Counted from the first letter of the stretch, positions 45,800 through 54,400 are shown. The stretch is DNA of 64,000 bases from Shinella daejeonensis (GCF_024281235.1 NZ_JAHWXY010000010.1:62001-126000), one strand, 5' to 3'. Numbers and translations: made by a program. The notes: a model not told the origin generated them from the sequence alone.

Positions 45800-47251
45800 T
45801 CACATGAACAACCGATAAGGATAAACATTCCGAGGTAGGTCCGGGACGTTCGCTATCGTGCGGGCCAGTTTCTGCGAATAGCGAATGCTAACTGGCACTG
45901 GGTCGTAGAGCGCGTCGTTATTCCAATCCATCTTCGTGAGGGCCAACACCTCATGGGCGGTGAGTTCAAGTGGCCCGCTGCCGGCATGACGGATCAGTTG
46001 TAGCGGCCGGGGAATGCTCTTCTTGCCCTGATAGTAATCGCCTTTGGTTGAGACCTCGGGAGCATTGCCCGCCACCCATACCAAGGCAGAATTGCCCGTG
46101 CGGATCACCATCGTCCCGCGCGGTACGGGAAACCCCGACGGTTTTGACGGCGGCTTCTCTACTCCCGACTTGATGAGCCAGACGCCGCGCCAGCACGACG
46201 CCGAGCTGACCTCGACGCACTCTATTTCCGCTACGCCGGTAAGCGCATCGAACGCGCCCTCGATTTCAGCTTCCTTGAACGCGGTCGTTTTGTGAATGAC
46301 CATGCGTTTTGGTAGGTTGCCGCCATTGCGTCCCTGATAGAGTTCCAAGCTACGGGCGAGAACCGCGCGCATGTCGTCGCGACTTAGAAAGGGGTTCCTA
46401 CGAGCTTCGGCCACGTCGGCTACCGGGTCTCGCGCCTCGAACGCGACGAACTGCATACCGCCGCCGTCCATGTCGAAGACCTGCGAGCAGCACGTTACAT
46501 AGTGCGCGTCTTGTTGGTCACCGCGCAGGGCATAAGCCAACCCGATGTAGGCGGTGTCCGTCGGCACGCCCTTCAGCGGCGCGAGCTTCCATGGTGTGCC
46601 CGCAGCCTTCACATACAGGGCGGTTGAAAGACGCCAAGCGAGCGAGGCCTTAAAGCTGAAGTTGAAGACGCGATCGTTCAGAACCTGGGTCGGAATATTA
46701 TACTTGGCGCCCAGAGCCTTCAGCACGTCGTGTGCGTCAAAGAATTTTCCGCGTGTCGCCGTGTCCCAGTTGTCGGGAAAGTGGACCAGCACAACGTCGA
46801 ACTCGTTGCGAACGGCGTCGAGGCGGCGGAGCGCGGCATCCATTGCGAGGTATAGGCGATGCTGCGCATTGCCGTCACCCGGTAACTGGTCGAGGTGTTC
46901 AGGCCACTTGATGTGCGCGCTCGCTGGCGCGGGATCGAGCGACACGCGGAACAGGCGCTCGAAACCGGGATATTCCGGCACATATTCTGATCTGTCGGAA
47001 GGCCTATGCACGCCGCGCAACAGCTTCATCAGATCGCCACGACGATGGAAAGCGCTCTCCGGGCCAACCGTCGCGATTCGAATGCGGGGAGTGTACCCGC
47101 TAAACGATCCTTTCGAATACGGCCCGAAGTTCAGGAGGCCGCGCAATGGATGGACATCGACCTGGGTGGCATCGGATGGGGAAAACGACAGGTCCGGCTC
47201 ATCCAAGAGCGTGAATGGCGGCAGCTCGGTGAGGGCTGGGTTCGCCATCAT
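45800..47251 (-). CDS. ago: Short prokaryotic Argonaute (MID-PIWI), SPARSA component
   Basis: This 483-residue protein has the size and features of short pAgos, which lack N and PAZ domains. MID-like segments (VLVHFPDNWD and IPTQVLNDRVFNFSFKASLA) are followed by PIWI-like strands (GVPTDTAYIGLAYALRG, MVIHKTTAFKEAEIEGAF, LTKMDWNNDALYDPVPVSIR) and the hydrophobic C-terminal end YPYRLFM. Short pAgos bind a guide and recognise target nucleic acid but are usually catalytically inactive, so killing is done by the partner. Its start overlaps the stop of the SIR2-APAZ gene by ATGA, as in known SPARSA operons. Confidence 0.92.
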   Translation of the reverse strand: MMANPALTELPPFTLLDEPDLSFSPSDATQVDVHPLRGLLNFGPYSKGSFSGYTPRIRIATVGPESAFHRRGDLMKLLRGVHRPSDRSEYVPEYPGFERLFRVSLDPAPASAHIKWPEHLDQLPGDGNAQHRLYLAMDAALRRLDAVRNEFDVVLVHFPDNWDTATRGKFFDAHDVLKALGAKYNIPTQVLNDRVFNFSFKASLAWRLSTALYVKAAGTPWKLAPLKGVPTDTAYIGLAYALRGDQQDAHYVTCCSQVFDMDGGGMQFVAFEARDPVADVAEARRNPFLSRDDMRAVLARSLELYQGRNGGNLPKRMVIHKTTAFKEAEIEGAFDALTGVAEIECVEVSSASCWRGVWLIKSGVEKPPSKPSGFPVPRGTMVIRTGNSALVWVAGNAPEVSTKGDYYQGKKSIPRPLQLIRHAGSGPLELTAHEVLALTKMDWNNDALYDPVPVSIRYSQKLARTIANVPDLPRNVYPYRLFM

Positions 47252-49131
47252 TTGCTCCTGTCGAAGTAGGTATGGTGATGCGACGGTCGGCTAAACCCTG
47301 TAACGGGTGACACCTTGAACACGGCATCAATGCCAGTGCCGTCTTCGAGTCCGAAAGCGCTTCGAAGCGTGCCGCCCGTCTCCGTCAGAAGCTGGGCCCA
47401 GGCCCCAATAATGTTGGCCCAATTCCTATTATAGCGCGGAGCCCATCGTTCCCGGCGCCAGTCACCGGCAGGATCACCTCGTCGCTCGGCTTGGATGCCC
47501 ATTTCAGCCGCAGCTTCTTGCGCGACCAGATCCTCCGAACCTTCCGTTTGTGGAGTGTCTTGTCGGGGCAACTGGACGAACGTGTAAGGCTCGAAGCCGC
47601 ACCACCACTTTCCATCGACCTGTTCCAGCTTGAGCTGGACACCCTCCTGAAACGGGAAGCCGAGCTTGGGCACTGTGCCAAACAGACTGGTGCCGTAGGC
47701 ATCGCGCAGCCGGGATAGGGTTTGTTGAAGACGCCGCGTTCGATCAGGATCATCGCCGTCGCGCGGTGTTGCAACGACGAGCGAATGGCCGGAACGCCTG
47801 TAGCGTGGGATGAGCGGGCGCTGCCGGGCGAGAGATCGCACGAGCGTGTCGTAGAGCAATCCCGTCGCCCAGCTATCAGCGACCGGATCTAGGTCGATCG
47901 TTCCAGCGAGCGATGGGCCAAGCGGAGCCAAGGCATCCAGGATTTCCTGGTCACGCCCGAACACCGCTAGCTCACGCCCCAAAGCGGCCGCCGTCGCCCG
48001 ACATCCCTTCGCCTTGAAGATCTCGCGCACCTCTGCCGATGTTGTCGGTTGGCTCAACCTGATGCGCCTGGCCGCGGTCGGCATCGATTGAAGCAGAATT
48101 GCCGAATAGCGCAGCACCGGGAATGCGCGGGCTTTGGCATTTGGAATCTGAACGGGTATGAGACGCGGCGTAGGTCGCCCTTCCATCACCCGATCAAGAA
48201 GCGGCTTGGGTAAATCGGTTACCTTGATGATATCGGCAGCCAGTTCGTCAAAGGTCGCGCACTCAACGACGGCCACATCCACGCCAGCCGCTGCGGCCCG
48301 ACCCAGAAATTCGATCACTGCGGGCAGCAAGCGCGACGCCGACGAGGCAAGCCAATAAAGTCCGTTGGGAAATGGCGACGGCGCGTCGAGAACCTCGTTC
48401 AGAGCCTCCATGATCGAAGCGTCACGTCCGCTATAGCCGACGAAGATCATTCCGAAGCGTTGGCCGGACTCCACCAACACATGCCGCATCCGGTTGTCCT
48501 GTTCCTCCAGTTCCGATCCCGCATTCTTAATTGCGATCGATTGGTAATCACCGTGGAGCTTAGCGACTAATGGCCAGTCCGATTCATTGAGGCACCGCAT
48601 GGCACGGTCGGCGGAATCGATCGCAGCCACAGTCGGGCGGTTCTGGTCGCCCACTTGCAGAATCCCATTTGCCGAATGCGCCGACTCCTCGATGAGCGGA
48701 TCGAAGTTCGTCGTGAAAACGCAATCGACCTTGCCGGCAGCCATCAGACTGCCAAGTACCTTGTGTCCAAAACAGGGAGTGCCCTTGGAGATCGCATCGT
48801 CGATATACTGTCGGCGATGCCGGGCCTCTGGATAGACCGCTTCGAAGGCCTTGGCATATTCTGTAGGATCACCGTCAGGTGGCAACAGCGAGTTTTGGCG
48901 GAAAAAGGCATCGATCCTGTCGATCCAGATCGGGTCAGCGGTATCGATCTCGCGCTTTGACAGGTTCGTTTCGCGGCAGAAGATTTGCGCCTTGAAATCG
49001 CGGATCATGGCATAGCCCGTCGGAATGCCGGAGGCGGCCGATGCGCCTGCGCCGAGGAACCAGGCCACAAGATTTGGCCTGAGATCGAACGCTGTCGTGA
49101 ATTGTGCGGCGGAGATAGTTTTTATCGGCAC
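47248..49131 (-). CDS. SIR2-APAZ NADase effector of the SPARSA system
   Basis: At 627 residues the protein has an N-terminal SIR2 domain (about 1-280: WFLGAGASAASGIPTG at 24-39, CVFTTNFDPLIEES, VAKLHGDYQS with the catalytic His, and VGYSGRDASIMEAL). A C-terminal APAZ-like region (about 300-627) docks the short Argonaute. On target recognition such complexes deplete NAD+ and stop growth of an invaded cell. I chose the GTG at 49131 because GGGGAG lies directly upstream and the SIR2 fold begins immediately. It starts 12 bases after the fic stop and overlaps ago, so fic, sir2-APAZ and ago form one transcription unit. Confidence 0.93.
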   Translation of the reverse strand: MPIKTISAAQFTTAFDLRPNLVAWFLGAGASAASGIPTGYAMIRDFKAQIFCRETNLSKREIDTADPIWIDRIDAFFRQNSLLPPDGDPTEYAKAFEAVYPEARHRRQYIDDAISKGTPCFGHKVLGSLMAAGKVDCVFTTNFDPLIEESAHSANGILQVGDQNRPTVAAIDSADRAMRCLNESDWPLVAKLHGDYQSIAIKNAGSELEEQDNRMRHVLVESGQRFGMIFVGYSGRDASIMEALNEVLDAPSPFPNGLYWLASSASRLLPAVIEFLGRAAAAGVDVAVVECATFDELAADIIKVTDLPKPLLDRVMEGRPTPRLIPVQIPNAKARAFPVLRYSAILLQSMPTAARRIRLSQPTTSAEVREIFKAKGCRATAAALGRELAVFGRDQEILDALAPLGPSLAGTIDLDPVADSWATGLLYDTLVRSLARQRPLIPRYRRSGHSLVVATPRDGDDPDRTRRLQQTLSRLRDAYGTSLFGTVPKLGFPFQEGVQLKLEQVDGKWWCGFEPYTFVQLPRQDTPQTEGSEDLVAQEAAAEMGIQAERRGDPAGDWRRERWAPRYNRNWANIIGAWAQLLTETGGTLRSAFGLEDGTGIDAVFKVSPVTGFSRPSHHHTYFDRSK

Positions 49132-49143
49132 AGGCTCCCCCTT

Positions 49144-50325
49144 TCAGGCCGTCGTGGGGAGCGGGTCGGTTCCCTCGCTCAAGATGGCGAGATATCGCCG
49201 GTAACTGAACACGCGCCCCCGTTTGCGCCCGGTGATTTCTTCGACGATGCCGAACCGTTCCAGATCGGCGAGCGCCGCATTGACCGTGGGGGCTGAGAGC
49301 CCTGTTTGCTGAACGAGTTGGTTGGCCGTCAGGAACGGGTTTTGCTGAAAAAGATCGTGGATACGCAGCGCGGAGCCTGCCCGGTCGCTCTCTGTCGTGA
49401 TCCGCTCGCGGTCTTCCTTGAACAGATCGACAATCCGGGTTGCTGCTTCGAATGCCTGATTGGCCGTATCCGCAACACCGGCAAGGAAGAAATCGAGCCA
49501 GGCTTCCCATGCCCCGTGCTCTCGCACCTCCTGAAGCAGGCGGTAATAGTCGGCGCGATGCGTTTTAAGGTAGAGGCTCAGATAGAGCAGCGGCTTGCGC
49601 AGCACACCGTTGACGCACAGGTACAGCGTCACCAACAAGCGACCGATCCTGCCGTTTCCATCCAGGAACGGGTGGATGGTCTCGAATTGGACGTGCAGCA
49701 ACCCTGCCTTGATCAGGGCGGGCAGACGCGAGCCGTCCTCGTGCATGAAGCGCTCAAGCGCATCGAGACAAGCATCCATCTCGGTCGGCGGTGGCGGCAC
49801 GAACAGTGCGTTGCCTGGACGTGAACCACCGATCCAGTTCTGAGACCGCCGAAACTCGCCGGGATTTTTCGTGCCGCCGCGCCCGCTTTGCAGCAGTCGC
49901 TCATGCATCTCGCGGATCAGACGTAATGACAGCGGAAGATCTTCCAGACGCTCCAGCCCATACATCATCGCATCGACATAGTTCGATACTTCACGAATGT
50001 CGTCGATCGGCTGGCCGGCCTGCGCCTCGGTTTCGAAGCGGAGCAGGTCCGAAAGGGTGGACTGCGTTCCTTCGATCTGGGACGAGAGGACTGCTTCCTT
50101 CCTTACATACATGTAGAGGAACAGCTCCTGACGCGGGAGCAACATCGTGATCCCGTCCAGACGACCTAACGCGCGTTCGGCCAGGCCTAGCCGCTCCAGA
50201 AGGGCCAGCACGTCGATCGGCGGTTCGGGCGGCAGTGAGGGCGGCACGAAGGCGCGCACGATTTCCCCCGCAACAGGGGTCTCGACAAAGCGGCCTAGCC
50301 GGAGGCTGAATGCTGATTCGGACAT
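49144..50325 (-). CDS. Fic-family AMP-transferase with winged-HTH C-terminus
   Basis: This 393-residue Fic protein has the full catalytic motif HPFLDGNGRIGR (218-229). An N-terminal inhibitory-helix motif SSQIEGTQS (81-89, S/TxxxE(G/N)) marks a class II self-inhibited Fic enzyme. The C-terminal about 70 residues (LFQQNPFLTANQLVQQTGLS, then NAALADLERFGIVEE) are a winged helix-turn-helix, so it may bind DNA. Fic enzymes add AMP to hydroxyl groups of proteins; the target is unknown. It is the first gene of the block with SIR2-APAZ and Argonaute, and a palindrome lies 24 bases upstream of its start. Confidence 0.93.
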   Translation of the reverse strand: MSESAFSLRLGRFVETPVAGEIVRAFVPPSLPPEPPIDVLALLERLGLAERALGRLDGITMLLPRQELFLYMYVRKEAVLSSQIEGTQSTLSDLLRFETEAQAGQPIDDIREVSNYVDAMMYGLERLEDLPLSLRLIREMHERLLQSGRGGTKNPGEFRRSQNWIGGSRPGNALFVPPPPTEMDACLDALERFMHEDGSRLPALIKAGLLHVQFETIHPFLDGNGRIGRLLVTLYLCVNGVLRKPLLYLSLYLKTHRADYYRLLQEVREHGAWEAWLDFFLAGVADTANQAFEAATRIVDLFKEDRERITTESDRAGSALRIHDLFQQNPFLTANQLVQQTGLSAPTVNAALADLERFGIVEEITGRKRGRVFSYRRYLAILSEGTDPLPTTA

Positions 50326-50349
50326 GCTCCCACTATGCGAGAGCGGCCT

Positions 50350-50379
50350 TATTTAAGCAATTGGCTTTTGGCTTAAATA
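50350..50379. promoter_or_regulatory. Inverted repeat upstream of fic, candidate autoregulatory operator
   Basis: Perfect 9-bp arms, TATTTAAGC and GCTTAAATA, are separated by 12 bases and lie 25 to 54 bases upstream of the fic start. A related half site, CTTAAATA, follows at 50404-50411. The winged-HTH end of Fic is a candidate binder. The repeat is AT-rich and overlaps where the promoter should be. Confidence 0.55.
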
Positions 50380-50783
50380 GGCGTTGAACTAAAGTAAGTG
50401 CTCTTAAATAACGGTCGACAACATTATGGGCGCGTACACGCAAAAGGTTCGTAGCAGCATTTTTCCCGCCTTCAATGACGGAACCCCTGCCGATCGCATT
50501 CGCCCTTTGGCCCGTCGCCGACAACACGGTCTTTCACGAACAACCCATCGAGATCATCATCGCTATAGACGCTGATATGTCGGGCTGTAGCGTAGAAACG
50601 GAGGTGATCGACGGCGCGTATTCCGATCATCAAGGAGATGGGAGGTCTCTATCCTCTGTCGCAGCTAGATCAGAAAAAGGTCAAAGTGCCTACACTTGGC
50701 GGCAATGAGCGGAGCCGAGATGCGGACGCACTCGAAAGACGTCAGGGCAGCCTACGATGTCGATCGGCGAGCATTGCGCAAAA
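50380..50783. other. Intergenic stretch between fic and the TetR gene
   Basis: Apart from the half site noted above, these 404 bases contain only short frames (the longest is 77 codons, from 50475) with no recognised family. No RNA gene or repeat is seen. Confidence 0.4.
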
Positions 50784-51374
50784 TCAATCCCCGAGTGCTT
50801 CTGCCAATGCCATGCTGGCAATGTCCGCTATAGCCAGTAAACGATCAAGGTCCTGACCGTTACGCGCTTTGGTGGACAAGCCCGCCATTATGGTGGCGAC
50901 AAAATCAGTCACACGCTCCGCTTCTTCTGGGTGACGGCTGGCGACATAGTTTCGGATCATACTCTCCGCGGCGGCTTGCAAAGCGCAAGCCGCGTCGCGC
51001 GCATCTGCGTCATTGCTCCGCGTGCCTTCCAGAACCATACAGCCCGAGGTTACAGGATCGGCAGCGTAATGGCGGGCTGCTTCCTCCAGAACCGACGCAA
51101 GGCATTCGGCTACCGGCCGGTCGGGACGCAACAGGTCGCGAAGCGGTATCGCATTGGTGCTGTTGTACCGATTGAGAACGCGAGCGTAGAGCCCGGCCTT
51201 GTTGCCAAACGCCGCATAAAGGCTGGGGGGATTGATGCCCAGAGCATCCGTGACATCGGCAACGCTGACCGCATCGTATCCTTGGGCATGAAACAAGCGC
51301 TGAGCTGTCGCAACCGCCTGCTCAGGATCAAAGCGGCGCGGTCGTCCGCGACCACGAGATATTTTTATAGTCAT
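50784..51374 (-). CDS. TetR-family regulator
   Basis: The 196-residue regulator has an N-terminal DNA-binding domain (RGRPRRFDPEQAVATAQRLF and VTDALGINPPSLYAAFGNKA) and a helical ligand-binding domain. Its single CMVLEGT segment is typical of regulators such as AcrR-like members. The ATG at 51374 was preferred to the open frame from 51398. It is divergent from the SDR gene, with a 7-bp palindrome between them, so it probably represses the SDR operon and itself. Confidence 0.9.
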   Translation of the reverse strand: MTIKISRGRGRPRRFDPEQAVATAQRLFHAQGYDAVSVADVTDALGINPPSLYAAFGNKAGLYARVLNRYNSTNAIPLRDLLRPDRPVAECLASVLEEAARHYAADPVTSGCMVLEGTRSNDADARDAACALQAAAESMIRNYVASRHPEEAERVTDFVATIMAGLSTKARNGQDLDRLLAIADIASMALAEALGD

Positions 51375-51402
51375 TACTACAAAAGTCCTTGACGTCACCT
51401 AC

Positions 51403-51424
51403 AGGCATATTATGTAGTATGCCT
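51403..51424. promoter_or_regulatory. Palindrome between TetR and SDR genes, candidate TetR operator
   Basis: Perfect 7-bp arms AGGCATA and TATGCCT have an 8-base spacer. A TTGACG hexamer at 51389-51394 and a TATGTA hexamer at 51411-51416, 16 bases apart, give a plausible promoter for the SDR gene, and the palindrome overlaps its -10 region. Repression by occlusion is the natural model. Confidence 0.65.
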
Positions 51425-51449
51425 TACATTAAATCTCAAGGAGCGTCGC

Positions 51450-52163
51450 ATGGCAGAATTTCAGGGAAAGTCCGTTCTGGTGCTCGGTGGTAGCCGAGGA
51501 ATAGGTGCAGCAATCGTGAAGCGTTTTGTGTCGGAGGGGGCAGCAGTGACCTTCACCTATGCTAGGTCGGTTGAGGCGGCAGAACGACTTGCAAAGGAAA
51601 CAGGCAGCATTGCAGCGCTGACCGACAGTTCGGATCGCGAGGCCGTGCTTGCGCGGGTGCGCGACAGCGGCCCACTGGATGTGCTGGTAGTCAATGCTGG
51701 TATCGGCATCTTCGGCGATGCGCTTGAACAGGACCCGGACGCAATTGACCGGCTGTTTCACATCAATATCCATGCGCCATATCATGCCGCTGTCGAGGCG
51801 GCGCGCCACATGCCCGAAGGTGGACGAATCATCGTGATTGGATCGGTGAACGGGGACAGGATGCCCGTCCCAGGAATGGCATCCTATGCGGTAAGCAAGT
51901 CGGCCTTGCAGGGTCTGGCACGTGGCTTGGCGCGCGATCTTGGGCCACGCGGGATCACCGTCAATGTCGTGCAACCCGGTCCGATCGATACCGATGCAAA
52001 CCCGGCCGACGGACCCATGAAAGACATGCTGCATGGCTTCATGGCGATAAAGCGCCACGGACGACCCGACGAAGTAGCCGGGATGGTTGCCTGGCTAGCC
52101 GGGCCGGAGGCTGGCTTTGTGACAGGGGCAATGCACACGATCGACGGCGCGTTCGGCGCATAA
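51450..52163 (+). CDS. Short-chain dehydrogenase/reductase (classical SDR)
   Basis: This 237-residue classical SDR has VLVLGGSRGIGAAIV (TGxxxGIG-type cofactor site), VNAGIGIFG (NAG motif), a catalytic serine in VIGSVNGD and the YxxxK pair in YAVSKSALQG. The Arg after the glycine motif (YARSVEAAERLA) suggests NADPH preference. It reduces or oxidises a carbonyl/alcohol substrate that cannot be named. An AAGGAG site precedes the start. The next gene, for another Rossmann protein, is 63 bases downstream, and both are probably controlled by the divergent TetR. Confidence 0.9.
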   Translation: MAEFQGKSVLVLGGSRGIGAAIVKRFVSEGAAVTFTYARSVEAAERLAKETGSIAALTDSSDREAVLARVRDSGPLDVLVVNAGIGIFGDALEQDPDAIDRLFHINIHAPYHAAVEAARHMPEGGRIIVIGSVNGDRMPVPGMASYAVSKSALQGLARGLARDLGPRGITVNVVQPGPIDTDANPADGPMKDMLHGFMAIKRHGRPDEVAGMVAWLAGPEAGFVTGAMHTIDGAFGA

Positions 52164-52226
52164 TCCGACACCATGCAGGGGGCTGCAGCGCGGCCCTCTG
52201 CGCCCGCCCGATTAAGAGAGCGATCC

Positions 52227-52892
52227 ATGACAACAATTGGAATAATCGGTGCCGGCGAGGTCGGCAGCCAGATCGCCCGTGCGGCGATTGCCGTCGGCTA
52301 CGACGTCGTCATCGCCAACTCACGTGAGCCCGAAACCCTAAGCGGTCTGATTGCCGAGCTTGGGCCGACCGCCCGAGCTGCGACCGCAGCAGATGCCGCC
52401 TCAAGCGGTGACTTCGTCATCATCGCCGTTCCCCTCAAGCTGATCAATGACATGCCCGTGTCCGCACTTTCCGGAAAGATCGTGCTTGATACGAACAATT
52501 ACATGCCATGGCGAGACGGTAACTTTCCTATCGTGGACTCAGGTGCGAAAACGGTTCACGAGCTGCGCCAGGAACAACTACCGACTTCCAAGGTGGTCAA
52601 GGCTTTCTCTCACATCCAGGCGCCCAACCTCTTTGTATTGGCCAATCCGGTGGTTGGTCGTGCCCGCCATGCACTCTCCGTCTCGAGCAACTACCCCGAA
52701 GCTGTGGAACTCGTAACAGGACTTTACGATCAATTCGGTTTCGACACGGTTGATAATAGCCCGCTCAGCGAATCCTGGCGCAGCGCCGCCGGTCAGCCCG
52801 CATGGAAAGCATCATTTCAGCATCAGCAACGATCCGAACTGGTCGCCAATCTCGCAAACGCGGAACGTCTGCCTCGACGTGGACTCGAATGA
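52227..52892 (+). CDS. NADP-binding reductase related to NADPH-dependent F420 reductase (NpdG-like)
   Basis: This 221-residue Rossmann protein begins TTIGIIGAGEVGSQIARAAI, then VVIANSREPETL (the Asn-Ser-Arg favours NADP). It has the NYMPWRDG segment of the YqeC/NpdG-like coenzyme F420 or ferric reductase-like family. It looks like a single-domain member, shorter than the 6-phosphogluconate-type proteins. The ATG at 52227 was preferred to the frame opening at 52173. It is probably co-transcribed with the SDR. Confidence 0.8.
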   Translation: MTTIGIIGAGEVGSQIARAAIAVGYDVVIANSREPETLSGLIAELGPTARAATAADAASSGDFVIIAVPLKLINDMPVSALSGKIVLDTNNYMPWRDGNFPIVDSGAKTVHELRQEQLPTSKVVKAFSHIQAPNLFVLANPVVGRARHALSVSSNYPEAVELVTGLYDQFGFDTVDNSPLSESWRSAAGQPAWKASFQHQQRSELVANLANAERLPRRGLE

Positions 52893-53080
52893 CACGAACA
52901 CTGAATGGCGGCTTAGCCAAATTATACGACATGCCTCGCCAATCGCCACCATTTCAGGCGCCTAAATCGGGTCTTCTGTCTGAGGAGACTGTTGCAGAAG
53001 TCATAGTAGATGCCGCACAGGGGCTGTGGATTGGGCGACTTCCGGGTCGTGCGAACGATGACGGCTGCACACGCCCTCGC

Positions 53081-53683
53081 TCAGGCAACGCGGTCCGCGT
53101 TCGCCAAACCTCCCGCTAGGCAACAAAACACTTCGATGGCGTGAGGGAGAACAGATCTCGGTTGGGAGCTTTCAGCCACCCATAGAGCAGCATCCAGCGC
53201 GGCGCCATTCAGCAATCGAGCAGCGGCTTCGATGTCCAAGGGTTTCATAAGCCCATCGGCGACCAGACCTGCCACCACCTGCCTGGTTGCCGCAAGGCAG
53301 GCGTTTTGGCTTGGCCATTGTGAAGGATCCCCAAGTACAGCCGGGCCGTCCAAAAGCACGATTTGTCGGATTTCGGGGTCGAGTGCCATTTTGATATAGG
53401 CAACCCCTTCAGCCAGAAGGCCGTCCCACCTGCCGCCCGCTTTGCTCCCCACCTCCTGGGCGCGCTGTGCCATCTCACCGTCAACCTGCGAGACCACTGC
53501 GGCAAAAAGGCCCCGCTTGTCTCCGAAATTGTGATAGAGCGCACCTCGGGTGAGACCAGCACCTGCTGTCATCTCATCCATCGATGCCGCTGAATAGCCT
53601 TTTTGCGCGAACACGGTTCGTGCTGCCGAAATCAGCCTTGCACGGTTCTCCGCCATCTTTTCGACCCGCCGCTTCGGAGTCAT
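53081..53683 (-). CDS. TetR-family regulator (divergent from RidA-like gene)
   Basis: The 200-residue protein has a clear N-terminal HTH (SAARTVFAQKGYSAASMDEM and AGLTRGALYHNFGDKRGLFA) and a C-terminal ligand-binding helical domain with a TetR_C-like LLDGPAVLGDPSQW segment. It is divergent from the RidA-like gene across a nested palindrome. It is on the opposite strand to the reductase gene upstream of it in the window. Confidence 0.92.
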   Translation of the reverse strand: MTPKRRVEKMAENRARLISAARTVFAQKGYSAASMDEMTAGAGLTRGALYHNFGDKRGLFAAVVSQVDGEMAQRAQEVGSKAGGRWDGLLAEGVAYIKMALDPEIRQIVLLDGPAVLGDPSQWPSQNACLAATRQVVAGLVADGLMKPLDIEAAARLLNGAALDAALWVAESSQPRSVLPHAIEVFCCLAGGLANADRVA

Positions 53684-53717
53684 TTCTCACCTTCTTTCGG
53701 AAAGTTCCATTTTTCCT

Positions 53718-53766
53718 TTGACATACACGCCGTATGTGGGATTGTCACATACGCAATGTATGTCAA
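53718..53766. promoter_or_regulatory. Nested palindrome between TetR and RidA-like genes, candidate operator
   Basis: An outer inverted repeat, TTGACATACA and TGTATGTCAA, encloses an inner one, CGTATGTG and CACATACG. All repeat units share the core CATAC/GTATG, as expected for two bound TetR dimers. TTGACA in the outer arms is also the consensus -35 hexamer, so binding would cover the promoters of both genes. Confidence 0.75.
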
Positions 53767-53835
53767 TTAGCCACGTCGGTGAAGTCTCGTGAGAACCCCA
53801 GCCGGCGAATATAAAAGCGCTGAAAGGAATATGAA

Positions 53836-54234
53836 ATGACCACGCGTAAGGCAATCTTCCCAGAAAATCGCCACGCCCTTTATGAGGAGCACGGCTATTC
53901 CGCTGCGATCCGCTCCGGCGACTTGATGTTTGTTTCCGGTCAGGTCGGAAGTCGAGAGGATGGTTCGCCTGAGCCGGACTTCGCGGATCAGGTCCGCTTG
54001 GCTTTTTCCAATCTGGAAGCAACACTTGCAGCGGGAGGCTGCACGTTCGATGACATCGTTGACTTAACGACGTTCCATACCGATCCCGAAAATCAGTTCG
54101 AAACGATCATGGCCGTGAAGAACGAAATCTTTTCACGGTCACCCTATCCAAACTGGACCGCAATTGGTGTCAACTGGCTTGCCGGCTTCGACTTCGAGAT
54201 CAAGGTTATAGCACGCGTTCCCAGTCCAGCGTAA
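53836..54234 (+). CDS. RidA/YjgF-family protein lacking the deaminase arginine
   Basis: The 132-residue protein has the Rid fold: FVSGQVGSREDGSPEPDFAD, then QVRLAFSNLEATLAAGG, and an end PYPNWTAIGVNWLAGFDFEI. In RidA proper an arginine (P-x-R) and a late glutamate form the imine deaminase site; here the arginine position reads W/T, so it is likely a Rid4-7-type member without 2-iminoacid deaminase activity. It may bind or hydrolyse another small compound. It is controlled by the divergent TetR through the nested palindrome. Confidence 0.85.
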   Translation: MTTRKAIFPENRHALYEEHGYSAAIRSGDLMFVSGQVGSREDGSPEPDFADQVRLAFSNLEATLAAGGCTFDDIVDLTTFHTDPENQFETIMAVKNEIFSRSPYPNWTAIGVNWLAGFDFEIKVIARVPSPA

Positions 54235-54377
54235 TTGATTTCGCATCTTACTGTCGCCAACTGGCACTGCGGCGTCTGCTTCTTTTTCCAGTAGGAACTC
54301 GCCCTAAACTCCGGACAGCTCAAATTCTTCTGATGTAGTTCGTGTTGAGGAAATCAGATCATTGCAGGCAGAAAATG

Positions 54378-54400
54378 CTGACAGCGCGTGACGCTGTCAG
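54378..54400. terminator. Perfect hairpin downstream of the RidA-like gene
   Basis: Nine-base arms CTGACAGCG and CGCTGTCAG flank a 5-base loop, 144 bases after the stop codon. There is no T-run. It may be a terminator remnant or part of an inserted element. The rest of 54235-54829 has no supported gene; short frames there show no family features. Confidence 0.35.

Noticed and set aside
45800-47251. An active DEDX slicer site in the Argonaute
   Set aside because: I could not identify a convincing catalytic tetrad, and short pAgos are typically inactive; the toxic activity should come from SIR2.
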